Of a stretch of 64,000 nucleotides of DNA, positions 1 through 9,012 are shown piece by piece. This DNA comes from Candidatus Omnitrophota bacterium (GTDB lineage Bacteria > Hinthialibacterota > Hinthialibacteria > Hinthialibacterales > Hinthialibacteraceae). How positions within the stretch are numbered: position 1 is the first letter of the stretch; the number at the start of each line of letters is the position of its first letter. Under the pieces are notes generated by a model. It made no database searches. It had not been told where the DNA came from and saw nothing but the letters and a program-made list of their open reading frames with translations. The stretch lies in NCBI GenBank assembly GCA_040755155.1, contig JBFMBP010000097.1, positions 8,431 to 72,430 on the forward strand, in the 5' to 3' direction. Made by a program: the position numbers and the translations under genes.

Positions 1-932
1 AAAGCGGAAAGCAGCATCATGGAAAGCATTCCTAAACTGGATATCTGTTGTTCCGTGGAACAGATGGAGCCCGCCAAAAGGCCAAAGGCCCCGCAGAATA
101 ATCCCAAACAAAGCAATACGGGAATCAAAGCGAGAGGGTGGTCTCCCAAAGGCACATCGAAAAGATAGTATCCCGCCGCTAAAAGCAGGACGGATTGCAG
201 GGCGGGTTGCAACAAATTCCCCAATATTTTTCCCATGAAGATTTCCGAGGGCGAAACGGGTGCGCACATCAATCGCGCCAATTGCTTTAGCATTCGATCG
301 TGAGTCAAAGTCAACCCCCCCGCCATAATCGTATTCATCATAACGAACATAATCAAATAGCTGGGAAGAGCGAAAGCGAATTTTATGGGCGGCGGCCGCA
401 GAGAAGAATGCTTCTTTTCTTCGATGGTAAGCGGTTGCGGCTTGGCTAAATTCTCTTTGAATTTATCCCGGACGGCGTCCGACCATTCTTGTTCAGCGAC
501 GTTGGTTTCAGCCAAGGCGCCGGTAAATTTTACGATGGCGTGAATAAGACGAGCCTGGGCGGCGAGTACACGCTCGGGATCTTCGTTGCCTGGCAGAAAC
601 GTCAATTCGATTTTTTTCCCCGCAAGGAGATCTGCCGAAAACGTCGCGGGAATGATTACCGCTTGCGCCCAGTGGTTATTAAATACGGTCTCCGTCGCCG
701 AGCGTACATCGATGGAGTAGCCGTTCGTTCTCAACTGATCGATAAAAAGACGTGATAATTCATGAGGATCGCGATTGAAGATGGGCATCCATGTGGAACG
801 TTGGTTGGGATCGTTGAAAAAGCCCCCGAAAAAGAAGACGAAGCCTAGCGGCATGGCCAGCCACCAAAAAAGAATCATCCGGTTTTTCAGAATCCGGCGC
901 AGATCGTTCAAGGCGATTCGCAAGACGTTCAT
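1..932 (-). CDS. ABC-2 type transporter permease, 3' end cut by window edge
   Basis: About 310 codons are visible and the C-terminus lies outside the window. It begins MNVLRIALNDLRRILKNRM, followed by one N-terminal membrane segment, a large extracytoplasmic region of about 200 residues, then the membrane-spanning half (IKFAFALPSYLIMFVMM onward, with LTLTHDRMLKQL and the later CSTEQQISSLGMLSMMLL). This is the usual plan of drug or lipid ABC-2 exporter permeases of the YhiH/YbhS type. The ATG overlaps the stop of the preceding gene by one base (TAATG), so it is translationally coupled and is the second permease of the operon. Family assignment is secure; the substrate is unknown. Confidence 0.85.
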   Translation of the reverse strand, partial: MNVLRIALNDLRRILKNRMILFWWLAMPLGFVFFFGGFFNDPNQRSTWMPIFNRDPHELSRLFIDQLRTNGYSIDVRSATETVFNNHWAQAVIIPATFSADLLAGKKIELTFLPGNEDPERVLAAQARLIHAIVKFTGALAETNVAEQEWSDAVRDKFKENLAKPQPLTIEEKKHSSLRPPPIKFAFALPSYLIMFVMMNTIMAGGLTLTHDRMLKQLARLMCAPVSPSEIFMGKILGNLLQPALQSVLLLAAGYYLFDVPLGDHPLALIPVLLCLGLFCGAFGLLAGSICSTEQQISSLGMLSMMLLSA

Positions 933-1543
933 TACGCCTCTCCTCTCTCCAAACGCCGTTTGAACCAATGCATTCCAGCCATAACGCTTATCAATCCAAA
1001 GACGGTTGAATATAGAAACGGAAAGACGATCTTCGTCAGCGGTTCGCTGCGAATAATGGCTTGAATGCCTTGCGCTCCCATTCTGTTAATTGTCCATTGC
1101 CCAATGGCTTTCATAAAAACGGGCATCTCCTCGAAAGGAACCATGCCGCCTCCCAGCATGGAAGAAAAAAGGATGACAACGAGGGATATGGCGTCCGCCT
1201 GAGTTTTCCTTTTCGCCAAACTGTAAACCAATGACAAAAGGCCCGTGATAGCGAGATTTACGGCTCCCATCACCAAAATCTGGAAAAAGAGATTGCCCCA
1301 ACTCATTCCGAAGACGAACGTCGTAAATAGAATCAGCAAACCTTCCGATATATAGCAAAGCAAAAAGCAGCGCAGGATTTTGGAAATAACGATTTGATTG
1401 ACTGTCGTCGGAGAAGTCTGCATCCGCTGTAATGTTTTTTTTTCCTGCTCGCCGTAAATATCCGCCATGGCGTTTTGCGCGATGAACAAAACCCACATCA
1501 GCATCATGCCGGGGAACATGTATACGAAGATATTTTCATTCAT
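932..1543 (-). CDS. ABC-2 permease, C-terminal membrane half (split gene)
   Basis: 203 residues with five to six hydrophobic segments. It matches only the C-terminal membrane half of an ABC-2 permease (MFPGMMLMWVLFIAQ, then the DIYGEQEKKTLQRMQTSP cytoplasmic loop typical of the family). The N-terminal half is encoded in a different frame just upstream (1536-2231) and the two ORFs overlap by eight bases. The neighbouring permease at 1-932 keeps both halves in one frame. The arrangement is therefore a frameshifted gene, a programmed frameshift, a sequencing error, or a genuine two-subunit split. The overlapping ATG could allow reinitiation. Confidence 0.75.
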   Translation of the reverse strand: MNENIFVYMFPGMMLMWVLFIAQNAMADIYGEQEKKTLQRMQTSPTTVNQIVISKILRCFLLCYISEGLLILFTTFVFGMSWGNLFFQILVMGAVNLAITGLLSLVYSLAKRKTQADAISLVVILFSSMLGGGMVPFEEMPVFMKAIGQWTINRMGAQGIQAIIRSEPLTKIVFPFLYSTVFGLISVMAGMHWFKRRLERGEA

Positions 1544-2231
1544 GGACGTTCTCCAGCGATGGCGATGCGTTTTCGATTTTGGAAACGGAGGCGATATAGT
1601 CGTCGGCGGCGATGACGCGGAAAGTGATAATAGGGGGGAAAAAATAGGTTTGTACGCCGCGCATTTTATCCATCGTCTTCTCGAAATTGGCAGTGGCTTC
1701 TTCCGTAGTGGGAAAGACGTCTCTATTGATAAAATCTTTCATCGTTTGCAATTCTGGACCGACCAGATTGATGGCTTCGGAAATGCCGACGGCCAACAAA
1801 TCCGCGCCTTGCTCGACGATTTTAGGCAGTAAGGCCTGGGCGGGATTTTTGTAGAGTTGAATGGCCGCCGTAGCGCCATTGAGCAAATCGCTCGTCATAT
1901 TTTTCGGCAAGACAAGAAAAGCGGCGGCGCGGCGTTTTTCCAACAAGGCAATTCCATCCTCCACCTTATCGACGAGACGCAATTGAATCTGTTGGTTGGC
2001 GTCTCCCTGTGAACTTATCGATCGCAGCATCCCGGAAAAAAAACTGTCGTCTTCATCCATGATGGCGATGGGAACCGTGATTCTCTTCGCCATCTTTTCT
2101 CCTGAGCCGCCGAACATAATGGAAATGATCGATCCCATCAGGAGAGGAATGGAGATCATGATGAGCGTTCCCCACGGATGCTTCCAATCCCGTAATAGGT
2201 CTTTTTTGAGAAGGGATAGAACGATATTCAA
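1536..2231 (-). CDS. ABC-2 permease, N-terminal half (split gene)
   Basis: 231 residues. An N-terminal membrane segment (LIMISIPLLMGSIISIMF) is followed by an extracytoplasmic domain of about 190 residues with the ITVPIAIMDEDDS start seen in ABC2_membrane_3-type permeases. It ends (SPSLENVHE) exactly where the membrane-spanning half should begin, and that half is supplied by the overlapping ORF 932-1543. It starts with a four-base ATGA overlap with the ATPase gene, so ATPase and permease are coupled. Full family members are roughly 370-400 residues; the two halves add up to about that. Confidence 0.75.
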   Translation of the reverse strand: MNIVLSLLKKDLLRDWKHPWGTLIMISIPLLMGSIISIMFGGSGEKMAKRITVPIAIMDEDDSFFSGMLRSISSQGDANQQIQLRLVDKVEDGIALLEKRRAAAFLVLPKNMTSDLLNGATAAIQLYKNPAQALLPKIVEQGADLLAVGISEAINLVGPELQTMKDFINRDVFPTTEEATANFEKTMDKMRGVQTYFFPPIITFRVIAADDYIASVSKIENASPSLENVHE

Positions 2232-3154
2232 TCTCGCAACTCTCTTCCGGTCAATTTGAGAAATACATTTTCCAGAGTAGGTTTCTGCACGGATAAATCG
2301 GCGATTTCGACGCCGGCTTCGCTCAATTTCTGCACTAAGGCGGCGACGTGGAAGCCATCCGGAGGCAGATTAAGAATCGCCGTTCCATCCGTCAGGTTTA
2401 CGTAAGAGATCGGTTCGTTTTGCAGGGCGGTTTTAAAATGAATCGCCGTAAACTGTCCGTGAATAGAGACGATGTCCCCATCCCCCACCACTTTCGCCAA
2501 CTCGTCCACGGAACCGGTCGCGAGGATTTTTCCATGATCCATGATGGCGATGCGTTGGCAGAGGGCTTCCGCTTCTTCGAGATGATGGGTGGTGAAGAGA
2601 ATCGTGGTTCCAGACTGAGCGATTTCGCGGATCAGATTCAATACATTGTTTCTCGCTTGCGGATCGATGCCGACGGTCGGTTCGTCCAACAAGACGATTT
2701 TAGGATTATGGACCAAACCAATGGCCAGATTTAAACGCCGCTTCATGCCGCCGGAATATTTGGAAACGGGATCGTTGGCCCGGTCGGACAAGCCCACGCG
2801 ATCCAACCATTGTTCGATATTGGCTTTTAACTCTGCGTGAGCAAGGCCATACAGGCCGCCCCAAAAGCGTAGATTTTCCCGCGCCGTCAACTCTTCATAG
2901 ATGGCCAGGTCTTGCGGAACCAGTCCCATAATGCGCTTGGCGGCAATGGGCGTTTGCCATACGTCGAACTCGTCGGCGAGAATGCGTCCGGAGTCAGGCT
3001 TTAACAAACCGGAGATCATAGAAAGGGTTGTAGTTTTCCCAGCGCCGTTCGGTCCCACAAAGCCGAACAATTCCCCTTCGTTAACTTGGAAGGAGATATC
3101 GTTCACCGCACGCAGGCTTCCATAACTTTTGCAAAGGCGTTCGACTTCGATCAT
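2228..3154 (-). CDS. ABC transporter ATP-binding protein (ABC-2 exporter)
   Basis: 308 residues, the ATPase of the exporter operon. Visible motifs are Walker A GPNGAGKTT near residue 34, the Q-loop region LVPQDLAIYEEL, signature YSGGMKRRL near 133, Walker B IVLLDEPTVGID near 153, and the switch histidine in LFTTHHLEEAE. A C-terminal extension of about 90 residues after the nucleotide-binding domain is typical of the DrrA/CcmA/NatA group. It is the first gene of ATPase-permease-permease in one minus-strand operon, consistent with efflux of a lipid or small hydrophobic compound. The substrate cannot be named. Confidence 0.93.
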   Translation of the reverse strand: MIEVERLCKSYGSLRAVNDISFQVNEGELFGFVGPNGAGKTTTLSMISGLLKPDSGRILADEFDVWQTPIAAKRIMGLVPQDLAIYEELTARENLRFWGGLYGLAHAELKANIEQWLDRVGLSDRANDPVSKYSGGMKRRLNLAIGLVHNPKIVLLDEPTVGIDPQARNNVLNLIREIAQSGTTILFTTHHLEEAEALCQRIAIMDHGKILATGSVDELAKVVGDGDIVSIHGQFTAIHFKTALQNEPISYVNLTDGTAILNLPPDGFHVAALVQKLSEAGVEIADLSVQKPTLENVFLKLTGRELRD

Positions 3155-3209
3155 GGATTCGGCCTTTTAGTTTGGAATGAGTAAAAATCCAATTCTTTTT
3201 TCTGAATAA

Positions 3210-3266
3210 GGGTAAAGCAGGCGTCTCGCCTGCAACAAAAAGACAGGCGAGACGCCTATTTTACCC
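3210..3266. repeat. Long inverted repeat, possible terminator
   Basis: The arms GGGTAAAgCAGGCGTCTCG (from 3210) and its near complement ending TTTTACCC at 3266 can form one long hairpin around an A-rich loop. The left arm (GCAGGCG-TCT-CGCCTGC) is itself a small palindrome. It lies between pepA and the ABC operon and could end pepA transcription. Its structure also fits a dispersed palindromic repeat. Confidence 0.6.
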
Positions 3267-3277
3267 TCTATATTCCT

Positions 3278-3598
3278 CACTCATGTTACGCTCAATAGAT
3301 AATTATAGGAATCTCTTACTCTCGTCGATTGAATCACGAAGACGCGAAATGAAAAGAAAAACACGAAAAAGGAAACCTATCATAAACCCACCGTTGAAAC
3401 GGCGGGCTATTTTCGTTTGCCCCTTTAAAGGGGCATTTGATAATAACCCAGCCTTTCAAGGCTGGGAGAAGAAATTTCGCAGAATACGAGCCTCTTCGCG
3501 TTTTCTCGATTTGAAAGAGACATACTCGTGGAAACCTCGACGCCTCTCTTGAACGATTTTTCCGATGACGCGACAGTACAGGCTGCGTAATATGAGCT
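3278..3598. repeat. MITE-like palindromic element, family 1, copy A
   Basis: The element is bounded by CTCATGTTACGC near 3280 and GCGTAATATGAG near 3586, which are imperfect inverted repeats of each other. Its core at 3387-3466 has three successive hairpins: CCCACCGTTGAAACGGCGGG, CCCCTTTAAAGGGG and CCCAGCCTTTCAAGGCTGGG. The sequence after the core (AGAAGAAATTTCGC, then a stretch ending GACGCGACAG) recurs in copy B at 13441-13694. No transposase lies nearby, so it would be non-autonomous. ORFs reading through it encode the hairpins and are not genes. Confidence 0.75.
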
Positions 3599-3704
3599 TA
3601 TACAATAAAACATCTTCTTCGATTGAACTTTTCCCTTTTCAATGATTTACCAATAATCAATTTTTAATACGCCTATGGATGGAATTTCGTTGCATTATTT
3701 TTTT

Positions 3705-5153
3705 TTATCGGGATAGAAATTCCGTAAACAAGCGCACTCCCGCGCCCGATGCGCCTACTTTAAAGTAAGCGAGGTCTTTCTCCAGCGTTCCGGTTCCGCC
3801 GATGTCCAGATGCGCCCATTTTTGCGATTCCGAATCGCATTGGGCGAATTGGCGCAGAAACTCGCCGCCCGATATCGATCCGGCGCAGCTGGGTTGGCCG
3901 ATATTTTTAATGTCGGCGAATTGGCTTTTAACGTGTTCCTGCAGTTCGGGATAAATGGGCAGCCGCCAGGCGCGGTCGTCCGTGGCTTCCGCCGCCGCCA
4001 ACAGTTGGTTCGCCAGATTGTCGTCGGAGGTCATCAAGCCGGTATATTCGTAACCCAAAGCGACGACGACGGCGCCCGTCAGCGTGGCGATGTCGATGAG
4101 GGCGTCCGGCTTGTAGTTTCGCGCCATGTAGCTAAGAGCGTCGGCCAGCACTAGCCGCCCCTCGGCGTCCGTGTTGAGGATTTCCACGCTCTTGCCGCAA
4201 TAGCCGACGACGACGTCGCCCGGTTTGTAGGCTTTGGGGCCGATGGCGTTTTCCGCCAGGCCGCAGACGAAATAGACGTTGCGCCTCAAGTTGAGTTGCA
4301 GGGCGTTGCGCAGCGTTCCGATCACCGCCGCCGCGCCGCACATATCCAACCGCATATCCACCATGCTGGCCGTGGTTTTAAGGTTAAGGCCGCCGGAATC
4401 GAAGGTGATGCCTTTGCCGACAAGGGCGGTGAAAGGATCGCCGTCCTTTCCGCCCTTGTAGGAAACAATGATAAGTTTCGGTTCTTTGGCGCTGCCCTGA
4501 TTGACGGCAAGGTGAAGTCGCAGACCTTTTTCTTCCAATTCTTTTCGATTCAATATTTTCACCATACATCGGGGATCGTCTTTAACGATGTCGAGTATGG
4601 CTTTTTCCAAATAGAGGGAATCGGCTGCATCGGCGTTTTCGTTGCCCAAATCTCTCGCCAAATTGACGCCATCGCAAACGGCCGCTTCTCTTTCCGCCAT
4701 CTCAGCATACGGCGTATCGATCAGAATTTCCAGGCTGGAATAATCGGCTTCGTCTTCCTTTTGGGCGATGTACTTATTCCATTTATATAAACCCAGCTTG
4801 GCGCCGTCGACGATGGCTTTGATATGGGCTTCCGAATCCCATAACGGGATAAGTCCAACGGGCTTATTTACGTCGAGATGCTTGCTTTGCAGAGCGTTTT
4901 TGGCAATCAGTCCCATTTTGCGCATGTTGACGGCTTCGCGCTTATCGCCCAATCCCGCAAGCAGGCAGACTTTTTCGCCTTTAATCAAAGGGACGAGTTC
5001 GTCTTTTTTGCCGGAGAATTTCTTGGCGAAGACGGCTTCGACCGCAAGCCGTTGCAGCTCCGCGTCGGGGATGGCGAAGGTCTGCGTTTGGGGGACGAAC
5101 AAAATGAATTGAACGAGTGAACCAGGCAAAGGCCTCAACGCCGATATTTTCAT
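3705..5153 (-). CDS. pepA: Leucyl aminopeptidase (M17 family)
   Basis: A cytosolic aminopeptidase with two catalytic metal ions that releases N-terminal residues from peptides. The C-terminal catalytic domain has the metal and catalytic motifs VGKGITFDSGGLNLK and NTDAEGRLVLADAL (the M17 signature), with MDMR-type helix residues between them. The N-terminal domain is the expected macro-like fold. I start it at 5153 (MKISALRPLPGS, 482 aa, with AAAGGA upstream) rather than 13 codons earlier, which matches usual M17 length. It stands alone, with repeats on its 3' side. Confidence 0.93.
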   Translation of the reverse strand: MKISALRPLPGSLVQFILFVPQTQTFAIPDAELQRLAVEAVFAKKFSGKKDELVPLIKGEKVCLLAGLGDKREAVNMRKMGLIAKNALQSKHLDVNKPVGLIPLWDSEAHIKAIVDGAKLGLYKWNKYIAQKEDEADYSSLEILIDTPYAEMAEREAAVCDGVNLARDLGNENADAADSLYLEKAILDIVKDDPRCMVKILNRKELEEKGLRLHLAVNQGSAKEPKLIIVSYKGGKDGDPFTALVGKGITFDSGGLNLKTTASMVDMRLDMCGAAAVIGTLRNALQLNLRRNVYFVCGLAENAIGPKAYKPGDVVVGYCGKSVEILNTDAEGRLVLADALSYMARNYKPDALIDIATLTGAVVVALGYEYTGLMTSDDNLANQLLAAAEATDDRAWRLPIYPELQEHVKSQFADIKNIGQPSCAGSISGGEFLRQFAQCDSESQKWAHLDIGGTGTLEKDLAYFKVGASGAGVRLFTEFLSR

Positions 5154-5307
5154 GGATGGGAATCCTTTCCGATACTTTTCAAGGGAATTCAATCTTGTTT
5201 ATGGTTGCATCCATTTCCTTGCGGGCAAAGAGAGAGAGAGATACATACCGCCATGAGACAATGGGGAGGGTTGTAAAGGAAAAATAGGTTGACTCCATAG
5301 AATCCAT

Positions 5308-6948
5308 TTACTTCTTAACAGGGAAGAGTACGCGGACGGATGTTCCTTTCGCCGGATCGCTTTCAATATGGATGCAAGCCTGATGGCGCCGCACGATGCC
5401 TTCGACGACGCATAAACCCATACCCCGGCAGGCGTCTTTCATAGAAAAATAGGGTTCAAATAAACGGGATTTAGTCATATCGTCCATTCCGCAGCCCTGG
5501 TCGGAAACATCCAGAAAGACAAAAAAACCTTCCGATTTATTCTCTCCCAACCGGCAAGCCGAAAGATATTCAAGATCGGCGTACATCAAACCGGTGCGCA
5601 CCGTTACGTCGCCTCTTCCCTCAACGAGAGATTCGCAAGCGTTGAGAACGAGGTTGGTCAATAATTGATTGATCTGCATGGGGCTTCCATAGATAAGAGG
5701 AAGTTTTTTTTCGAGAGCGTATTCGATATTTCCGCCATACAGATTGCAAAAATCTAAAAATTGGGATATATCGGCGATTTGGCTGGAGAGGTTGAAAGAT
5801 TGGAAGAGATCCGTATTCTCGCCGGAGTACAATCCCCATTCTTCCGTAAGAGTCATGGCGTTCATGGCGGCGATCTCAATTTTTTCCAAGAAAGGCCGGG
5901 AAAGAGAATTCAAAGGAATGATGGTTAAGGCCGCATTGGCCTCATGCAAGATTTCGGAGGCGGTTTTCCCAAAATTGAGCAAGAACTTCGAGGCGATAAA
6001 ATTCAGATTATCATGATACATAGCGGATGATTTCTGCAATCCATCCGTCGCGTTTTCTCTGGATTGAGTGATGTCATGGAAGAGGCCGAATTCGCCGATA
6101 ACGTTATTCAGGCTATCTTTCACTTGCACAGCGACGTTCGCCAACCAGCGGAATTCGCCGTTTTGGGCGCGAATCCGGCAGTCCGCCCGCCATCCCGCGC
6201 CATCTTCGGAGTGAAATCTCTGTTTCGCTTCTTCCAACGTCAGGTTCTTGGCTTCACCCAACAGGACGATTTCTTCCGTTATCAGATCGAGAAGTTCCGG
6301 CGTGAATTCGTTGGCGCGATAACCCGTCAACTCCTCGATGGAGGAGGAAAGGAAATCGTATTGGTTCGTAATGTAATTCAGCAAATAGGGCGCGATGCCC
6401 GCTTTCTCTTCCGCCTGAAGGTAAAATTGAGCGCTTTTGCGGGATACTTCCCCCGTCCGCCATTTCGTTCCCAATGCAGAAGCGAATCGCTCGATCTCTT
6501 CGGGATGAAAAGGCTTGCGGAGATAGAACAATTTGTCGGACGGCGGCGCCACACGTACGATGTCTTTGGGATCCATGTCGGAATAAGCGGTGACGATGAC
6601 GATCTCCATGAAGGGATCGATGCGGCGGATTCTTCCCGCCACGGTAACGCCGTCCGGTCCCGGCGGCATACGCACATCGATGAAGGCGACGGCGAAAGGA
6701 TTTTGCTCTTCGATCGCCGTTTGCACGGCGCTCAGGGCTTCTTCTCCATTGCGGCATAACGACAAATCGAATCGCAGGGACGCTTCTTGCGGTTGGCTTT
6801 TCCCAAAAAGACGGGATTCCAACTCGTCCATTCGAGACGAATTGGCGCCGGCTTCCTTCTGTGGACAGAGAATTTGTTGAAAAGAATTAAGGATGTCTTG
6901 TTCGTCGTCGACGACGAGAATGCGCAATCGATTGTCCGGCGTAATCAT
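5308..6948 (-). CDS. Receiver-PAS-histidine kinase protein
   Basis: 546 residues from MITPDNRLRILVVDDEQ, the ATG preceded by GGAGAG; earlier in-frame codons overlap the upstream kinase gene. The N-terminal receiver domain (about 1-150) has acidic residues DDE and phospho-acceptor Asp in VAFIDVRMPPGPDG. A PAS/PAC domain follows (about 180-290). Then come a histidine region (SEILHEANAALTII) and an HATPase_c domain with N box QLLTNLVLNACESL, G1 DVSDQGCGMDD and G2 GMGLCVVEG. There is no DNA-binding output. It starts 26 bp after the stop of the membrane kinase 6975-8852, so the pair probably forms a relay. Confidence 0.88.
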   Translation of the reverse strand: MITPDNRLRILVVDDEQDILNSFQQILCPQKEAGANSSRMDELESRLFGKSQPQEASLRFDLSLCRNGEEALSAVQTAIEEQNPFAVAFIDVRMPPGPDGVTVAGRIRRIDPFMEIVIVTAYSDMDPKDIVRVAPPSDKLFYLRKPFHPEEIERFASALGTKWRTGEVSRKSAQFYLQAEEKAGIAPYLLNYITNQYDFLSSSIEELTGYRANEFTPELLDLITEEIVLLGEAKNLTLEEAKQRFHSEDGAGWRADCRIRAQNGEFRWLANVAVQVKDSLNNVIGEFGLFHDITQSRENATDGLQKSSAMYHDNLNFIASKFLLNFGKTASEILHEANAALTIIPLNSLSRPFLEKIEIAAMNAMTLTEEWGLYSGENTDLFQSFNLSSQIADISQFLDFCNLYGGNIEYALEKKLPLIYGSPMQINQLLTNLVLNACESLVEGRGDVTVRTGLMYADLEYLSACRLGENKSEGFFVFLDVSDQGCGMDDMTKSRLFEPYFSMKDACRGMGLCVVEGIVRRHQACIHIESDPAKGTSVRVLFPVKK

Positions 6949-6974
6949 GTTGAGCTCTCCCGATGCAAGAAATA

Positions 6975-8852
6975 TTATCCGTTTTTCGGTATCAAAAGAT
7001 GAACGCTGGCTCCCAAACCTTTTCCTTTGCTTTCCGCATAAATTCGTCCCTTCAAGGATAATATTGTATTCGCGCACCAATGGAGTCCAAGGCCGGACGA
7101 TGGTTTTTCTTTAGAACTGAATCCTCTTTCGAAGAGGCGAGGTAAATTTTCTGGAGCGATTCCTTCGCCGTTGTCGGCGAAGATCAGATGCAGCATTTCA
7201 ACGCCGTCCTGATTTTCGGATCGGGCGGAGATGGAGAGACGGCCATTGGCGTTCGTCCGTTGGATAGATTCCGCCGCGTTTCTTACGATGTTGGAAAGCA
7301 CTTGGACGAAGGATATCCGATGAATTTTTATTGAATCCGCTTCCTGTAGGCTTCGATCCAAATCGAGGATGAAGAATTTCCGGAGATCGTCGGGAATGAA
7401 CGTCATTGATTCGTTGACCAATTCCATCAAACTCAACGTCTCCGCCGGTTTTTCGGCGCGGCTGAATTTATCTTGATCAGAGAGAATTTCTTCGATCTTT
7501 TTAATATGCCCCAAAATCTCTTCTAAGCGATTTTCTTGATTCCGCACCAATCCGATGATGTTTTTGCCGCCAAGGCGGATAAACTCGCTAAGGTCCTTTT
7601 CCCGATCTGGCGGAATATGGTTCGCATCCAACTCGCTGTGAGCCTTTTCTAGGCGATGAAGAGGCGATTTTTGAATACCCTGGCGCAGGGCTTCGATTTT
7701 TACGGTTATGGGACTCATGGCGTTGCGGATGTTATGCAGAACGCCAGACGCCATTTCCGCCATACCTACATAATAGGATTGATCCATCAAATTTCTCCGC
7801 GCCTCGGCTAAATGGCCGACCATTTGGTTGAATTCCTGCGTCAGAAGGCCGATTTCGTCCCGGCGGTTCGTTTCGAGCCGTGCGGCGAGGTCGCCGCTGC
7901 GTCCGATGCTCGTCGCGTGATTCGCCAATTGGCCGAGCGGTTTGACGACGGTTCGGTTGAGCCATTGCCATATAATAATCAAGACGGCAAGCGCGGCGGC
8001 CAGCAGGGAGAATAGAGCGAAACTGAGAGAAGCTCGGCCTTTTTGGCTAATCGTACGAGGAATATCAGCCCTTAACAGTAAAGCGGGATTTTTTTGAATA
8101 TCGGAATAAGACGTATAAATCCATAAGAAATCGGCGTTTCGTTCTAGAACATAATAGGGATTTTGAGGCGTAAGGAAATTAGGAATGTCTTTCGCTTCCA
8201 CCGGCGCCTGGTTTTCCCGAATCGGCCAGAGTTGAAGATCGACGCGCGTTTGTTCTCGGATAGTTTCGATGATTGAAGCCGTAAGCAGACGTCCCATAAT
8301 CAAAGTTCCCTTGATGGGGCCTTCATCTTTACTTGTGATAATCGGACGCGAAGCAATCAAACAGGGGCCGGCTTGGGTCATATAGATTCCCGTAAAAGCG
8401 CTGTCTAGGTCTTTATGGCCGAGCAACGGATGGCTTGAAGGCCATTGCCCGGTGGGAAACTCGGCGATTTCTATCGGTTCTTCCGTCTCCAAATCGATGA
8501 TTTTTCCAAATACGACTTTTCCCTCGTTATTGAAGATGTAAATAAGATTGGTGCGGCTATCGGTAAACGTCGGCGTATTTAAATTGGATTGGAGATATTC
8601 CTTATTCGCGTCTTCTACGAATCGATAGGTATCGTCCCAGGCGGCCCAATCGTAAGCATACAAATCGAGATGATGAATTTCGCGATCCAAGGCTCCGGCG
8701 CAGCGATCGATGTCTTGTTGCGCTTCGTTCCGCTCCAGGTTGAGGAAACTGGGATAGAGGATGGATTTTTGTATTCCATAAACAATAACGGCAAATAAAA
8801 CTAAAGTAGATAAGACAATAACGGAAATTCGGGTTCTTAGGGATGCGCGCAT
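6975..8852 (-). CDS. Membrane sensor histidine kinase with CHASE4-like domain
   Basis: 625 residues from MRASLRTRISVIVLS; the ATG has AAGGAGAG upstream, and the longer frame is antisense to the pseudopilin gene. TM1 is at about 10-27. A periplasmic CHASE4-like sensor follows (YAYDWAAWDDTYRFV is the family hallmark), then TM2 near 285-305 and HAMP. The phospho-acceptor segment is MASGVLHNIRNAMSPI. The HATPase has N box QVLSNIVRNAAESI, G1 FADNGEGIAPENL and G2 GLGLHWCAN. It is first gene of a two-gene operon with the receiver-kinase protein. The signal sensed is unknown. Confidence 0.9.
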   Translation of the reverse strand: MRASLRTRISVIVLSTLVLFAVIVYGIQKSILYPSFLNLERNEAQQDIDRCAGALDREIHHLDLYAYDWAAWDDTYRFVEDANKEYLQSNLNTPTFTDSRTNLIYIFNNEGKVVFGKIIDLETEEPIEIAEFPTGQWPSSHPLLGHKDLDSAFTGIYMTQAGPCLIASRPIITSKDEGPIKGTLIMGRLLTASIIETIREQTRVDLQLWPIRENQAPVEAKDIPNFLTPQNPYYVLERNADFLWIYTSYSDIQKNPALLLRADIPRTISQKGRASLSFALFSLLAAALAVLIIIWQWLNRTVVKPLGQLANHATSIGRSGDLAARLETNRRDEIGLLTQEFNQMVGHLAEARRNLMDQSYYVGMAEMASGVLHNIRNAMSPITVKIEALRQGIQKSPLHRLEKAHSELDANHIPPDREKDLSEFIRLGGKNIIGLVRNQENRLEEILGHIKKIEEILSDQDKFSRAEKPAETLSLMELVNESMTFIPDDLRKFFILDLDRSLQEADSIKIHRISFVQVLSNIVRNAAESIQRTNANGRLSISARSENQDGVEMLHLIFADNGEGIAPENLPRLFERGFSSKEKPSSGLGLHWCANTILSLKGRIYAESKGKGLGASVHLLIPKNG

Positions 8853-9012
8853 AAAATGCTCTCCTTCAGATAGTGAACCAATTATATCTAAAAAAGCGGG
8901 GAAGTCTTGATGAAAAAGGAATTTCCCCTTTTCTTTCTTTAATTTCTTCGTTACCTTGGCGCTTGTGGAGAGAAATGAGCGGCGATTGAGAATGGTGGAG
9001 TGAAATAAAAAA

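Noticed and set aside
3283-3552. A frame encoding PPLKRRAIFVCPFKGAFDN, recurring at 13488-13670
   Set aside because: The shared peptide is the translation of family 1 hairpins, not a conserved gene.
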